64,000 nucleotides of DNA from Phyllobacterium myrsinacearum (GCF_014138285.1 NZ_JACGXN010000002.1:496001-560000), one strand, 5' to 3'. Shown: positions 1 to 8,573, counted from the stretch's first letter. Notes: a model not told the origin generated them from the letters alone. Program-made: numbers and translations.

Positions 1-2
1 AC

Positions 3-125
3 ACCCGCCATGAAGGCTTGAATGAAATCAACCGCGACGTGATCATGAGTGACTTCACCGATTGGGCGCTTCGAGTCGTTCAGAAACAAGCCCAAAAACC
101 AACACTGAATTTGGAGCCACTTTAA
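3..125 (+). CDS. C-terminal end of an unidentified upstream gene (partial)
   Basis: This frame is open from the first bases of the window to a TAA at 123-125, about 40 residues. It ends 5 bp before the ATG of the CoA-transferase gene, on the same strand, which is operon-like spacing. The tail reads ...DWALRVVQKQ...LEPL and is moderately hydrophilic. I do not recognise the family, and too little is visible to assign a role. The alternative is that this is non-coding and the CoA-transferase starts further upstream at the TTG at 62, but that start has no ribosome-binding site and would add residues the family lacks. Confidence 0.5.
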   Translation, partial: TRHEGLNEINRDVIMSDFTDWALRVVQKQAQKPTLNLEPL

Positions 126-130
126 CCGCC

Positions 131-1318
131 ATGACCGAAGCTCCCCTCAAAGGCGTGCGTGTCATTGAACTCGCCCGCGTCCTCGCCGGACCATGGGCCG
201 GACAGATTCTGGCCGATCTCGGCGCCGATGTGATCAAGGTCGAAAATCCTGCAGGCGGCGATGAAACCCGTGGCTGGGGCCCGCCCTTTATCACCAGCAA
301 AGAGGGAGAGAACCTTTCCGCCGCCTATTTTCATTCCTGCAATCGCGGCAAGCGTTCAATCACGGTCGACTTTACCTCCCCCGAAGGCCAGGAAACGGTA
401 CGGGCGCTGTGCCGGACGGCGGATGTTGTTCTGGAAAATTTCAAGGTTGGCGGCCTGAAGAAATATGGTCTCGATTATGAAACCTTGAGTGCCGACAATC
501 CCCGCCTCGTCTATTGCTCCATCACCGGATTTGGCCAAACAGGTCCCTATGCCAGTCAGGCTGGCTATGATTTCATCATCCAGGGCATGTCCGGGCTGAT
601 GTCCGTCACCGGTGAACCGGACCGTGAACCGCAGAAGGTAGGCCTTGCCGTTGCTGACGTCTTCACCGGGCTTTACTCGGTTATTGCCATTCAGGCGGCA
701 TTGGCCCATGCGGCAAAAACCGGTGAAGGCCAGCTGGTGGATATGGCGCTCTTCGATGTGCAGTCCGCTGTCATGGCCAATCAGGCGATGAATTATCTCG
801 CCACCGGCAAAAGTCCCAACCGGATGGGCAATGCGCATCCCAATATTTCCCCCTACGAAGTCGTGCCCACCTCCGACGGCCACCTGATTCTTGCGGTCGG
901 CAATGACGGGCAATTTGCCCGTTTCTGTGCCATCGTAGGGCTGGACGGCCTCAGTGCCGATCCGCGTTTTCTCACTAACCGGGCACGGCTGGAAAACCGC
1001 GGCGCATTGACGGCGATCATCCGGGCGGAAACGCAGAAACGTACACGCGCCGATCTGCTTGCCGCCTGCGCGCAGAATGCGGTGCCCGCCGGGCCGATCA
1101 ACCGGATCGGTGAAATGTTCGACGATCCGCAGATCGTCTCCCGGCAATTGCGCCTCGACCTTGACGATGACCATGGCAGCAGTATTCCTTCGGTGCGCAC
1201 GCCGATCATCATGTCGAAGACACCCCTGACCTACAACAAGCCCTCGCCACGCCTCGGCGAACACAGTGCAGACATTCTCCAGGAATTGAAGGACGCATCC
1301 GATGAAAACCGGCGGTGA
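131..1318 (+). CDS. CaiB/BaiF family (class III) CoA-transferase
   Basis: Class III CoA-transferases move coenzyme A between carboxylic acids in the cytoplasm. The 395-residue protein opens with the family signature (GVRVIELARVLAGPWAG, then LGADVIKVE). It carries the AGYDFIIQGMSG motif near residue 150, in which the Asp forms the acyl-enzyme anhydride. Length is normal. I chose the ATG at 131 because the family motif begins 8 residues later and GGAG lies at 113-116; an in-frame TTG at 62 would add 23 unconserved residues. The gene overlaps the next by 17 bp, so the two are translationally coupled. The pairing with a thiamine-diphosphate enzyme recalls frc/oxc of oxalate breakdown, but the partner is not a typical oxalyl-CoA decarboxylase, so the substrate is unknown. 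Confidence 0.85.
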   Translation: MTEAPLKGVRVIELARVLAGPWAGQILADLGADVIKVENPAGGDETRGWGPPFITSKEGENLSAAYFHSCNRGKRSITVDFTSPEGQETVRALCRTADVVLENFKVGGLKKYGLDYETLSADNPRLVYCSITGFGQTGPYASQAGYDFIIQGMSGLMSVTGEPDREPQKVGLAVADVFTGLYSVIAIQAALAHAAKTGEGQLVDMALFDVQSAVMANQAMNYLATGKSPNRMGNAHPNISPYEVVPTSDGHLILAVGNDGQFARFCAIVGLDGLSADPRFLTNRARLENRGALTAIIRAETQKRTRADLLAACAQNAVPAGPINRIGEMFDDPQIVSRQLRLDLDDDHGSSIPSVRTPIIMSKTPLTYNKPSPRLGEHSADILQELKDASDENRR

Positions 1319-2951
1319 ATTGATCGTAGAAGCCCTCAAGGCCAATGGCGCGGAACGCCTGTTCTGCGTTCCCGGCGAAAGCTATCTTGCCGTGCTCGAC
1401 GCGCTTGTGGATGCCGACGTGGGCGTCACGGTCTGCCGGGCCGAAGGCGGGGCGGCGATGATGGCCGAAGCCTGGGGCAAACTGACCGGCAAGCCCGGCA
1501 TCTGCTTTGTCACACGCGGCCCCGGCGCAACCAATGCCTCCCCCGGCATCCACATCGCCATGCAGGATTCGACGCCGCTGATCTTGTTCATCGGACAGGT
1601 GCAGCGCGATGCGCGCGAACGTGAAGCCTTCCAGGAAGTGGAATACCGCCGGTTCTTTGCCGATACGGTGAAATGGGTTGCCGAAATCGACGATGCTCGC
1701 CGCATTCCGGAATTCGTCACCCGTGCCTTCTCCGTCGCCACATCGGGCCGCCCCGGGCCTGTCGTGCTGGCTTTGCCTGAGGACATGCTGACGGACAAGG
1801 TGGAGGCAGTAGCCGCACAGGGATGGCAGCCGGTCGAAACGGGCCCGTCCCCTGCCAGCATCGAGAAACTCGCCGACCTTCTGCAGGGCGCCAAGAAGCC
1901 CTTCATGATTCTCGGCGGCTCACGCTGGGACGAAGCGGCGGTTCGCTCCATCACCCGCTTTGCCGAGAAGTGGCATCTGCCGGTCGGCTGTTCGTTCCGC
2001 CGCCAGATGCTGTTCGATCATCTCCATCCGAACTACGCAGGCGACGTCGGCATCGGCATCAATCCGGCGCTCGCAACGCGCGTTAAAGAGGCCGACGTCC
2101 TGCTTCTGGTCGGCGGACGCTTCGGCGAAATGCCATCGTCAGGCTATACGCTGATGGACAGCCCTTACCCCAAACAGACGCTGATCCATGTGCATCCCGA
2201 TGCCAATGAACTCGGCCGCGTCTATCGCCCCGCACTTGCCATCAACGCCGCACCAGACGCCTTTGCCGAGGCAGTGGAACATCTGGCACCGCCCTCGCAC
2301 ATCAACTGGCCCGGAGAAACGGAGGTTGCCCATACCTCCTATCTCACATGGTCGACCCCGCCCCAGACCGGACCCGGAAACGTCGCCATGGGTCCGATCA
2401 TTGCCTATCTTGAAAGCGCGCTGCCGGAAGATGCGATCATGACCAATGGTGCGGGTAACTACGCCACATGGCTGCACCGTTTCCATCGCTTCCGGCGCTT
2501 CGGCACGCAGGCCGCGCCAACATCAGGCTCCATGGGCTATGGTCTACCCGCGGCGGTGGCGGCGAAACAGCTTTATCCGGAGCGAACAGTTGTCTGTTTT
2601 GCGGGCGATGGCTGCTTTCTGATGAACGGCCAGGATTTCGCAACGGCGGTCAAATACCAGCTGCCTATCATCGTGCTCGTCATCAACAACAATATCTACG
2701 GCACCATTCGCATGCATCAGGAGCGGGAATATCCCGGTCGTGTATCGGCAACCGATCTGACAAATCCCGATTTTGCCATGCTCGCCCGCGCCTATGGCGG
2801 ACACGGCGAAACCGTCGAAGCGACGGTTGATTTTGAGGGGGCATGGCAACGCGCGGTTCAGAGCGGCAAACCATCGATCATCGAAATCCGACTCGATCCG
2901 GAAGCAATCACACCAGCGAAGAGCTTGACGGACATTCGCAATAAGCGTTGA
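1302..2951 (+). CDS. Thiamine-diphosphate-dependent enzyme, acetolactate-synthase-like
   Basis: A 549-residue member of the acetolactate synthase/benzoylformate decarboxylase superfamily, which decarboxylates 2-oxo acids or ligates the product with thiamine diphosphate. The N-terminal PYR domain has the cofactor-activating Glu (CRAEGGAAMMAEAWG, near residue 50) and the RGPGATNA loop. A central domain follows. The C-terminal PP domain holds the cofactor motif GDGCFLMNG...NNNIYG near residues 430-465. Lack of an oxalyl-CoA-decarboxylase-type N-terminus argues against that activity. A GAAGGA ribosome-binding site lies inside the preceding CoA-transferase gene, with which it overlaps. The reaction cannot be fixed from sequence; a 2-hydroxyacyl-CoA or 2-oxo-acid route is inferred. 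Confidence 0.82.
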   Translation: MKTGGELIVEALKANGAERLFCVPGESYLAVLDALVDADVGVTVCRAEGGAAMMAEAWGKLTGKPGICFVTRGPGATNASPGIHIAMQDSTPLILFIGQVQRDAREREAFQEVEYRRFFADTVKWVAEIDDARRIPEFVTRAFSVATSGRPGPVVLALPEDMLTDKVEAVAAQGWQPVETGPSPASIEKLADLLQGAKKPFMILGGSRWDEAAVRSITRFAEKWHLPVGCSFRRQMLFDHLHPNYAGDVGIGINPALATRVKEADVLLLVGGRFGEMPSSGYTLMDSPYPKQTLIHVHPDANELGRVYRPALAINAAPDAFAEAVEHLAPPSHINWPGETEVAHTSYLTWSTPPQTGPGNVAMGPIIAYLESALPEDAIMTNGAGNYATWLHRFHRFRRFGTQAAPTSGSMGYGLPAAVAAKQLYPERTVVCFAGDGCFLMNGQDFATAVKYQLPIIVLVINNNIYGTIRMHQEREYPGRVSATDLTNPDFAMLARAYGGHGETVEATVDFEGAWQRAVQSGKPSIIEIRLDPEAITPAKSLTDIRNKR

Positions 2952-3000
2952 TCATTCCCCATTGAATGAATTGAGGATGGAAAGGCGGCTCTTTCGGTGT

Positions 3001-3053
3001 TAGAGCATCGGACGGTAAATAGGACGGCTTCCTATTTACCGTCCGATGCTCTA
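3001..3053. repeat. Perfect 23-bp inverted repeat (palindromic intergenic element)
   Basis: The arms 3001-3023 and 3031-3053 are perfect reverse complements, beginning TAGAGCATCGGACGG, with a 7-base loop. The element sits between two plus-strand operons and has no T-run, so it is not a classical terminator. The outer TAGAGCATCGGAC sequence resembles the ends of RIME-like palindromes common between rhizobial genes (from memory). Confidence 0.8.
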
Positions 3054-3076
3054 TGGAGCGCGCCTGACCAGACAAT

Positions 3077-3823
3077 ATGAAAGCCTGCACCTTGAGCAAC
3101 CCGGCAATCACAATCGTAATCCCATGCCGAAACGAGGCCGCAAACCTGGCCTTCCTTCTCGACGAAGTGGATGCAGCCATGGAGGGCCGCAACTACGAAG
3201 TGGTGGTCGTGGATGACGGCTCGACCGACGGAACCGGCGATGCACTGGGTGAACGGATCCGCACCGGCAAGCCGCTGCGCCATATCCGGCACGACAAATC
3301 TGCGGGCCAGAGCGCAGCAGTGCGCTCCGGGGTTTTTGCCGCCAAGGGCGAAATCGTCGTCACGATGGATGGCGACGGCCAGAATGATCCAGCCTATCTG
3401 CCAAGGCTTGCCGATGCGTTACTTGAAGCGGGTCCTGCTGTGGGCATTGCCGCCGGTCAGCGCCTGAAGCGCACCGATACCAAACTGAAGCAGATTTCCT
3501 CAAAACTCGCCAACAACCTGCGCGGCGCGATCCTGAAGGACAACACGCGCGATTCCGGCTGTGGTTTGAAGGCGCTGCATACCCAATTGTTCCGTGAGCT
3601 GCCGTTTTTTGATGGCTGGCACCGTTATCTGCCTGCACTGGTGATCCGCGAGGGTTACGGCGTCGTGCATGTGGATGTGGTGGACCGCGAGCGCCGTCAC
3701 GGCAAATCCAATTACGGCATTCTCGATCGCGGCTTGCGCGGTATTCTCGATCTTTATGGTGTGTGGTGGCTGAGAAAGCGCCGCAAGACCGTTCCAACTA
3801 TTACGGAGATCAGCCATGGCTGA
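3077..3823 (+). CDS. Family 2 glycosyltransferase, polyprenyl-phosphate sugar synthase type
   Basis: A 248-residue GT-A glycosyltransferase. The N-terminus has the nucleotide-sugar binding pattern (TIVIPCRNEAANL, then VVVDDGSTDGT near residue 47) and a metal-binding MDGDGQND near residue 98. Like DPM1/ArnC-type enzymes it should charge a polyprenyl phosphate with a sugar, but it lacks their C-terminal membrane segments. It overlaps the following LAB_N-domain gene by 8 bp and is followed by an ArnT-like transferase. Together these form a donor-lipid plus transferase set such as decorates lipid A or LPS core in rhizobia, where RgtE makes dodecaprenyl-phosphate galacturonate. The sugar here is not proven; the UDP-glucose dehydrogenase nearby fits a uronic acid. 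Confidence 0.85.
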   Translation: MKACTLSNPAITIVIPCRNEAANLAFLLDEVDAAMEGRNYEVVVVDDGSTDGTGDALGERIRTGKPLRHIRHDKSAGQSAAVRSGVFAAKGEIVVTMDGDGQNDPAYLPRLADALLEAGPAVGIAAGQRLKRTDTKLKQISSKLANNLRGAILKDNTRDSGCGLKALHTQLFRELPFFDGWHRYLPALVIREGYGVVHVDVVDRERRHGKSNYGILDRGLRGILDLYGVWWLRKRRKTVPTITEISHG

Positions 3824-4136
3824 CGCAATTACCAATTGGCTGCACTCGGTCTTCGTTGCCCAGTTCGATGCCTGGATCGTCCTCGGCTTCTTTGCACAGG
3901 GCTGTTTCACCATGCGTTTCGTCGTGCAGTGGATTGCCTCGGAAAAAGCCAAGCGCAGTGTCGTCCCGGTGACGTTCTGGTTCTTCTCTCTGTTTGGCGG
4001 CGTACTGCTTTTCATCTACGCGATTGTCCGAAAGGATCCGGTGTTCATCGCCGGTCAGGGATTGGGCCTCGTCGTCTACATCCGCAATCTGTGGCTGATC
4101 GCCAATGAAAAAAAGGCAATGACGCAGGATAGCTGA
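3816..4136 (+). CDS. Small membrane protein with lipid-A biosynthesis N-terminal (LAB_N) domain
   Basis: The 106-residue protein has three hydrophobic segments (about residues 18-40, 51-69 and 76-93). It carries the LAB_N pattern: FFAQGCFTMRFVVQWIASE, then a Pro-Val-x-Phe-Trp stretch, then GQGLGLVVYIRNL. Such small proteins partner cytosolic GT2 enzymes at the inner membrane; in rhizobia an equivalent partner is needed to make the lipid-linked sugar donor. It starts inside the end of the glycosyltransferase gene with TACGGAG upstream, so the two are coupled. The complex role is inferred from family and operon context. Confidence 0.8.
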   Translation: MADAITNWLHSVFVAQFDAWIVLGFFAQGCFTMRFVVQWIASEKAKRSVVPVTFWFFSLFGGVLLFIYAIVRKDPVFIAGQGLGLVVYIRNLWLIANEKKAMTQDS

Positions 4137-4161
4137 GCCGGAGGCACCGCAAGGCACGATC

Positions 4162-5847
4162 ATGACCCATTCTGACCCTGCTTCTGCGGGCACCGCGAAA
4201 CTCCGTTTCAGCCACTACCTGCTGCTCATCTTTGTCTGTCTTGTATCGTTCGTGCCGGGTATCGCTTCGATCCCGCCGCTTGATCGCGACGAGTCCCGCT
4301 ATATCCAGGCCACGCATCAGATGGCGGAAACCGGCGATTACGTCGACATCCGCTTTCAGGATGCCTCCCGTTACAAGAAACCTGTTGGCATTTACTGGCT
4401 CCAGAGTGCCATGCTGAAGGTTACCGGCTATGATCACAAGGCACCGGTGTGGGCCTACCGGCTCGTCTCGGTAGGCGGCGCAACGCTGGCAGTTCTCGCC
4501 ACGGCGGCGCTTGGTGCATTCCTGTTCGGCCAGAGCGCCGGACTGCTTGCCGGCCTTGCGCTTGCGGCAATCGTCATGCTCGGCTTTGAAGCGCGCGTGG
4601 CAAAAACCGATGCAACCCTGCTCGCCACCGTTGTGTTTGCTCAGGCTGCGCTGGCATCAATATGGATGGCCAGCCGCGACAATGCCCCGGCAAAATGGGC
4701 TCCTGCCCTTATCTTCTGGGTTGCGACGGCCATAGGCATCTTGATCAAGGGGCCGATCACGCCCTTTGTCAGCGTTCTTACTGCCGTTACACTCAGTCTT
4801 TTCTATCGCGACTGGCAATGGTTGAAGCGCCTGAAGCCCTTGGCGGGTCTCCCTATTCTGCTGGTCATTGTCCTGCCGTGGCTGATCATGATCACCCTGA
4901 AGAGCGGCGGCGCTTTCTTCAGCGAATCCGTTGGCAATGATCTTTTGTCCAAGGTGGGCGATGGACAGGAAAGCCACGGCGCACCGCCCGGCTATTTCGC
5001 GCTGATTTTCGTTGTTTTCATCTGGCCTTTCGGGGTCATGGCCATACGCGGCGGTCTGCAGGCCCTGAGCCGTTTCCGTACCGATCCGCGTCTGGCGTTC
5101 CTGACAGCGTGGTACATTCCCTACTGGCTGGTGACGGAAATGATCCCGACCAAGCTTCCCCACTATATCCTGCCTGCCTATCCGGCCCTTCTGCTGATGA
5201 TGGCCTGGGCGGTCGATACGGGGATTGCCACCGAGCCCTACCGCGGACGCTGGCAGATCTGGCTTGAACGGCTGACTCTTCTTGGCCTTGGGATTGCGAC
5301 ACTGGGCCTGATGGGCGCTGGCACAGTTTTGCCGTGGGTCATGGCCGACACATTTTCCATTCCCGGTATTATCGCCTTTTTTACAGCAGCGGCGGCCGGT
5401 GTCTTTGCCAGCGGCCTTGTGCTGAAGGACAATCTCAAGCGTGCCGTTCAGGCAGCGGCGGCCTTCGGCATTGCCACATTGGCATTGCTTACCTGGGGCG
5501 TTGTGCCAGCGATTACGCCAATCTGGATGAGCCCGGCGATAAACAATGCCTTCAACCAGGCCAAGCCCTGCCCGGATAGTATCCTCGCTTCAGCCGGATA
5601 TGCTGAACCAAGCCTGGTCTTTTTGGCCGGTACAAAGACAGTTTTGACCGATGGCGCCGGCGCGGCAAAACATCTGCTCGCCAATCCATCCTGCGCAATT
5701 GCGGCTGTTGACGAACGCAATCAGGCCGACTTCTATCAGAACCTGCCGCAGGGTGATAAGTCTGTGGTCATTGTCGGAACTGCATCGGGGATCAACTACA
5801 GCAAGGGCCGCAAGACAACCGTGACACTGTATAAGGCTGTTCAGTAG
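4162..5847 (+). CDS. ArnT-like membrane glycosyltransferase (PMT/GT83 type)
   Basis: A 561-residue polytopic membrane protein with about a dozen hydrophobic segments. The first periplasmic loop has the catalytic-type PLDRDESRY motif near residue 40, followed by the conserved RYKKP and GIYWLQS patterns of ArnT/PMT_2 proteins. These transfer a sugar from a polyprenyl-phosphate donor to lipid A or core sugars on the periplasmic side of the inner membrane. It follows the GT2 and LAB_N genes by 25 bp, closing the operon. A galacturonosyl transferase role is plausible by analogy with rhizobial Rgt proteins. The final 120 residues are less hydrophobic, as in the family's periplasmic tail. Confidence 0.85.
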   Translation: MTHSDPASAGTAKLRFSHYLLLIFVCLVSFVPGIASIPPLDRDESRYIQATHQMAETGDYVDIRFQDASRYKKPVGIYWLQSAMLKVTGYDHKAPVWAYRLVSVGGATLAVLATAALGAFLFGQSAGLLAGLALAAIVMLGFEARVAKTDATLLATVVFAQAALASIWMASRDNAPAKWAPALIFWVATAIGILIKGPITPFVSVLTAVTLSLFYRDWQWLKRLKPLAGLPILLVIVLPWLIMITLKSGGAFFSESVGNDLLSKVGDGQESHGAPPGYFALIFVVFIWPFGVMAIRGGLQALSRFRTDPRLAFLTAWYIPYWLVTEMIPTKLPHYILPAYPALLLMMAWAVDTGIATEPYRGRWQIWLERLTLLGLGIATLGLMGAGTVLPWVMADTFSIPGIIAFFTAAAAGVFASGLVLKDNLKRAVQAAAAFGIATLALLTWGVVPAITPIWMSPAINNAFNQAKPCPDSILASAGYAEPSLVFLAGTKTVLTDGAGAAKHLLANPSCAIAAVDERNQADFYQNLPQGDKSVVIVGTASGINYSKGRKTTVTLYKAVQ

Positions 5848-5892
5848 GCGTCGGATTGCAGAACCACGCACAATAGACATGCAAATGTTATT

Positions 5893-7212
5893 TTAAGCAC
5901 TCTGCCCCAGACGCGGGCGACCGATGGAATGGTATTCCAGCCCGGTTCCGTCGATATCCTGCTCGCCATAGACATTGCGCAGATCAAACAGCAGATTGCC
6001 CTTCATCAGGCTGGCAACCTTCTTCAGATCAAGCGCGCGATACGCATTCCATTCGGTCAGAAGCACGGTGATCTCCGCCCCTTCAATGGCCTCATAGGCG
6101 GATTTGCACCAGACGACACCCGGCAGAGCAGGCTCGGCAGCGGAACGTGCCTCGGGATCATGCGCACGCACCGTCAGGCCTGCCTTTTGCAGGGCGGGAA
6201 TGATATCCAGCGACGGCGACTCGCGAATATCGTCGGTGTTTGGCTTGAAGGCGATGCCCAGCGCCGCAACTGTTTTTGCGCCGCTTTTGGCTGCCGCCTG
6301 AATAACCCGTTCCGCCATGGAGCGCTTGCGCTGCTCATTGACCATGACCACCTGCTCGATCAGGGTTTGCGGTGCATTCATCTTGCGCCCGGTCGCCGCA
6401 TAGGCACGGGTATCCTTGGGGAAGCATGAACCACCGAAGCCGGGACCGGCATGCAGGAATTTCGAGCCAATGCGATTGTCCATGCCGATGGCACGGGCCA
6501 CGTCCTGCACATTGCCGCCGGTCTTTTCACAGAGGTCCGCAACCTCGTTGATGAATGTGACCTTCATCGCCAGAAAAGCATTGGCGGCGTATTTAATGAT
6601 CTCGGCATTTTCGAGCGTTGTCACGATCATCGGCGTTTCACGCAGGTAAAGCGGACGATAGACGCGCTTCATCGCATTCGAGCCCCGCTCGTCATGCACG
6701 CCGACGACAACACGGTCTGGCCGCAGAAAATCTTCGACGGCCGAGCCTTCACGCAGGAATTCCGGGTTGGATACCATGGAGAACGGAACATCCGGCCGAG
6801 CCTTGGCAATATGAGCGCGCACGTCGGCATTTGTGCCGACGACAACCGTGGACTTGATCACGATAACAGCGCCCGGTTTCATGGCAGCGGCGATCTCGTC
6901 GGCAGCGGCGTAGATATACTGCAGGTCAGCTTCCCCGTCGCCGCGCCGCGAAGGCGTGCCGACAGCGATGAAAATCACATCCGCATCAGCAACAGTCGAC
7001 GCCAGCTCTGTTGTAAATATGAGGCGCCCGTCACGGGCATTGCGGGTCAAAAGTTCGTCCAGGCCGGGTTCGTAGATCGTCACTTCACCGGCCTGCAGGC
7101 GCTCGATGATAGCAGGGTTCTTGTCAACACAGGTGACCTGAAAACCGAATTCGGCAAAGCAAACACCAGAAACCAGACCGACATAGCCAGTCCCGATCAT
7201 CGCAATCTTCAT
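5893..7212 (-). CDS. UDP-glucose 6-dehydrogenase
   Basis: The 439-residue enzyme oxidises UDP-glucose to UDP-glucuronate with two NAD+. It has the N-terminal Rossmann motif (MIGTGYVGLVSG), the VGTPSRRGDGEADL segment, the catalytic Cys in GFGGSCFPKDTRA near residue 260, and the C-terminal ALGIAFKPNTDDIRESPS segment. The start is the ATG at 7210-7212; the codon before it is TTG. It is convergent with the lipid-decoration operon. Its product is the precursor of galacturonate and of acidic exopolysaccharide, so it may feed that operon. The symbols ugd and rkpK are both used for this family. Confidence 0.93.
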   Translation of the reverse strand: MKIAMIGTGYVGLVSGVCFAEFGFQVTCVDKNPAIIERLQAGEVTIYEPGLDELLTRNARDGRLIFTTELASTVADADVIFIAVGTPSRRGDGEADLQYIYAAADEIAAAMKPGAVIVIKSTVVVGTNADVRAHIAKARPDVPFSMVSNPEFLREGSAVEDFLRPDRVVVGVHDERGSNAMKRVYRPLYLRETPMIVTTLENAEIIKYAANAFLAMKVTFINEVADLCEKTGGNVQDVARAIGMDNRIGSKFLHAGPGFGGSCFPKDTRAYAATGRKMNAPQTLIEQVVMVNEQRKRSMAERVIQAAAKSGAKTVAALGIAFKPNTDDIRESPSLDIIPALQKAGLTVRAHDPEARSAAEPALPGVVWCKSAYEAIEGAEITVLLTEWNAYRALDLKKVASLMKGNLLFDLRNVYGEQDIDGTGLEYHSIGRPRLGQSA

Positions 7213-7297
7213 CAAACTATCCCATTCATCACATCAATTTCGCGCAGACATGTCGCATATTCACGCGGCGCTGCCAATTGCAGGTTCTATCCAATTC

Positions 7298-7332
7298 AAA
7301 AACGCCAGCCACGAGGTTGCAGCCGGCGTTTT
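7298..7332 (-). terminator. Rho-independent terminator after the aldo/keto reductase
   Basis: Read on the minus strand, AAAACGCCGGC pairs with GCTGGCGTTTT with one mismatch, and the right arm runs into a five-T tract. It lies 35 bp past the reductase stop codon at 7367. Confidence 0.75.
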
Positions 7333-7366
7333 CGATGTTTCTTATCTAAAGCCTTTCAACGCGTGT

Positions 7367-8428
7367 TCAAGCCTGTTTCGCCGGGGTACGTTCAGGTCCC
7401 CTACGCTCGGCCGATGCCGCCCAGAGATTGATGTTCGCATCATTTGCATAGGTATCGATTTCGGCAAGCTCCGCATCGGTAAAATCAAGATTTTCCAGAG
7501 ACTTGACGCAATCGATGACCTGCTGCGGCTTGCTTGCCCCGATGAGCGCCGTAGTGATCCGTCCGCGACGCAGGACCCAGGCGAGCGCCATCTGCGCCAG
7601 CGTCTGGCCGCGCTTCCTGGCAATCCCGTCCAATGCCCGGATATTGGACAGGTTCTGTTCACTAAGAAACGCCGGATTGAGCGACTTCCCCTGCGCAGCG
7701 CGGCTTTCGTCCGGCACGCCCTTGAGATACTTGTCCGTCAGCATGCCCTGCGACAGCGGCGAAAACACGATGGAGCCGATACCGAGTTCTTCCAGCGTAT
7801 CGACAAGGCCGTCTTCCTCGATCCAACGATTGATCATCGAATAGCTCGGCTGGTGGATGAGGCACGGCGTACCGAGTTCTTCCAGTATGGCGGCCGCTTC
7901 GCGGGTGCGATGCGAGTTATAGGACGAGATGCCGACATATTGCGCACGTCCGGAGCGAACGATGTGATCGAGCGCCATCATGGTCTCTTCCAGCGGCGTA
8001 TCCGGGTCAAAACGGTGCGAATAGAATATATCGACATAGTCGAGCCCGAGCCGCTTCAGGCTCTGGTCGCAACTGGCGATCATGTATTTCCGGCTGCCCC
8101 ACTCGCCGTAAGGACCGGGCCACATGCCATAACCGGCCTTGGAGGAAATGATCAGTTCGTCGCGGTAACCCTTGAAATCATTGCGCAGGATCTCGCCGAA
8201 TGCTTCTTCGGCAGAACCGGGCGGCGGGCCGTAATTATTGGCGAGATCGAAATGGGTGATACCAAGATCAAAAGCCTGACGGCAAATCGCCTGCTTGGTC
8301 TGATGCGGCGTATCGTGTCCGAAATTATGCCATAACCCCAAAGAAATCGCCGGCAGTTTGAGGCCGCTTTTGCCACAGCGGTTGTACTTCATCGTGTCAT
8401 AGCGTTTGGAGTCTGCAGTCCATTTCAT
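7367..8428 (-). CDS. Aldo/keto reductase, L-glyceraldehyde-3-phosphate reductase type (YghZ-like)
   Basis: A TIM-barrel NADPH-dependent aldo/keto reductase of 353 residues, close to E. coli YghZ, which reduces L-glyceraldehyde 3-phosphate and methylglyoxal. The catalytic tetrad is visible: Asp and Tyr in FDLANNYG, Lys in SSKAGYGMWPG, His in FYSHRFD. I chose the ATG at 8426-8428 because GGGAAGAG lies 8 bases upstream and homologues start MKW...; the longer start at 8449 has no such site. It stands alone with its own terminator. Role: detoxification of reactive aldehydes (family knowledge). Confidence 0.9.
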   Translation of the reverse strand: MKWTADSKRYDTMKYNRCGKSGLKLPAISLGLWHNFGHDTPHQTKQAICRQAFDLGITHFDLANNYGPPPGSAEEAFGEILRNDFKGYRDELIISSKAGYGMWPGPYGEWGSRKYMIASCDQSLKRLGLDYVDIFYSHRFDPDTPLEETMMALDHIVRSGRAQYVGISSYNSHRTREAAAILEELGTPCLIHQPSYSMINRWIEEDGLVDTLEELGIGSIVFSPLSQGMLTDKYLKGVPDESRAAQGKSLNPAFLSEQNLSNIRALDGIARKRGQTLAQMALAWVLRRGRITTALIGASKPQQVIDCVKSLENLDFTDAELAEIDTYANDANINLWAASAERRGPERTPAKQA

Positions 8429-8516
8429 GATCAATCTCTTCCCTGTCATCTTGTCTCGGCACTGAGCCAGACGATTCCCGTCTCAGCGCGGCGGACTATG
8501 AACGAAAGTCATATTG

Positions 8517-8528
8517 ATGTCATGACAT
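8517..8528. promoter_or_regulatory. 12-bp palindrome in the reductase / toxin-antitoxin divergent region
   Basis: ATGTCATGACAT is a perfect 12-bp palindrome between the divergently transcribed reductase (start 8428) and antitoxin (start 8599). It could be a binding site controlling either gene. No regulator gene for it lies adjacent. Confidence 0.4.
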
Positions 8529-8550
8529 GAAATGGTGAAGTCAGATTGCT

Positions 8551-8573
8551 ATATTACGTACAATACGTAATAT
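8551..8573. promoter_or_regulatory. Operator of the toxin-antitoxin operon
   Basis: Perfect 10-bp arms ATATTACGTA and TACGTAATAT are separated by CAA, 25 bp before the antitoxin ATG. Inverted repeats in this position are the usual binding site for a Phd/YefM antitoxin or antitoxin-toxin complex that represses its own operon. Confidence 0.7.

Noticed and set aside
356..1345. Long minus-strand frame opposite the CoA-transferase
   Set aside because: It is a shadow of a well-conserved plus-strand gene, has no ribosome-binding site, and its translation resembles no protein family.
1302..2951. Assignment as oxalyl-CoA decarboxylase because of the adjacent CoA-transferase
   Set aside because: The N-terminal region and the REAFQEVEYRRFF segment are those of acetolactate-synthase-like enzymes rather than oxalyl-CoA decarboxylase.
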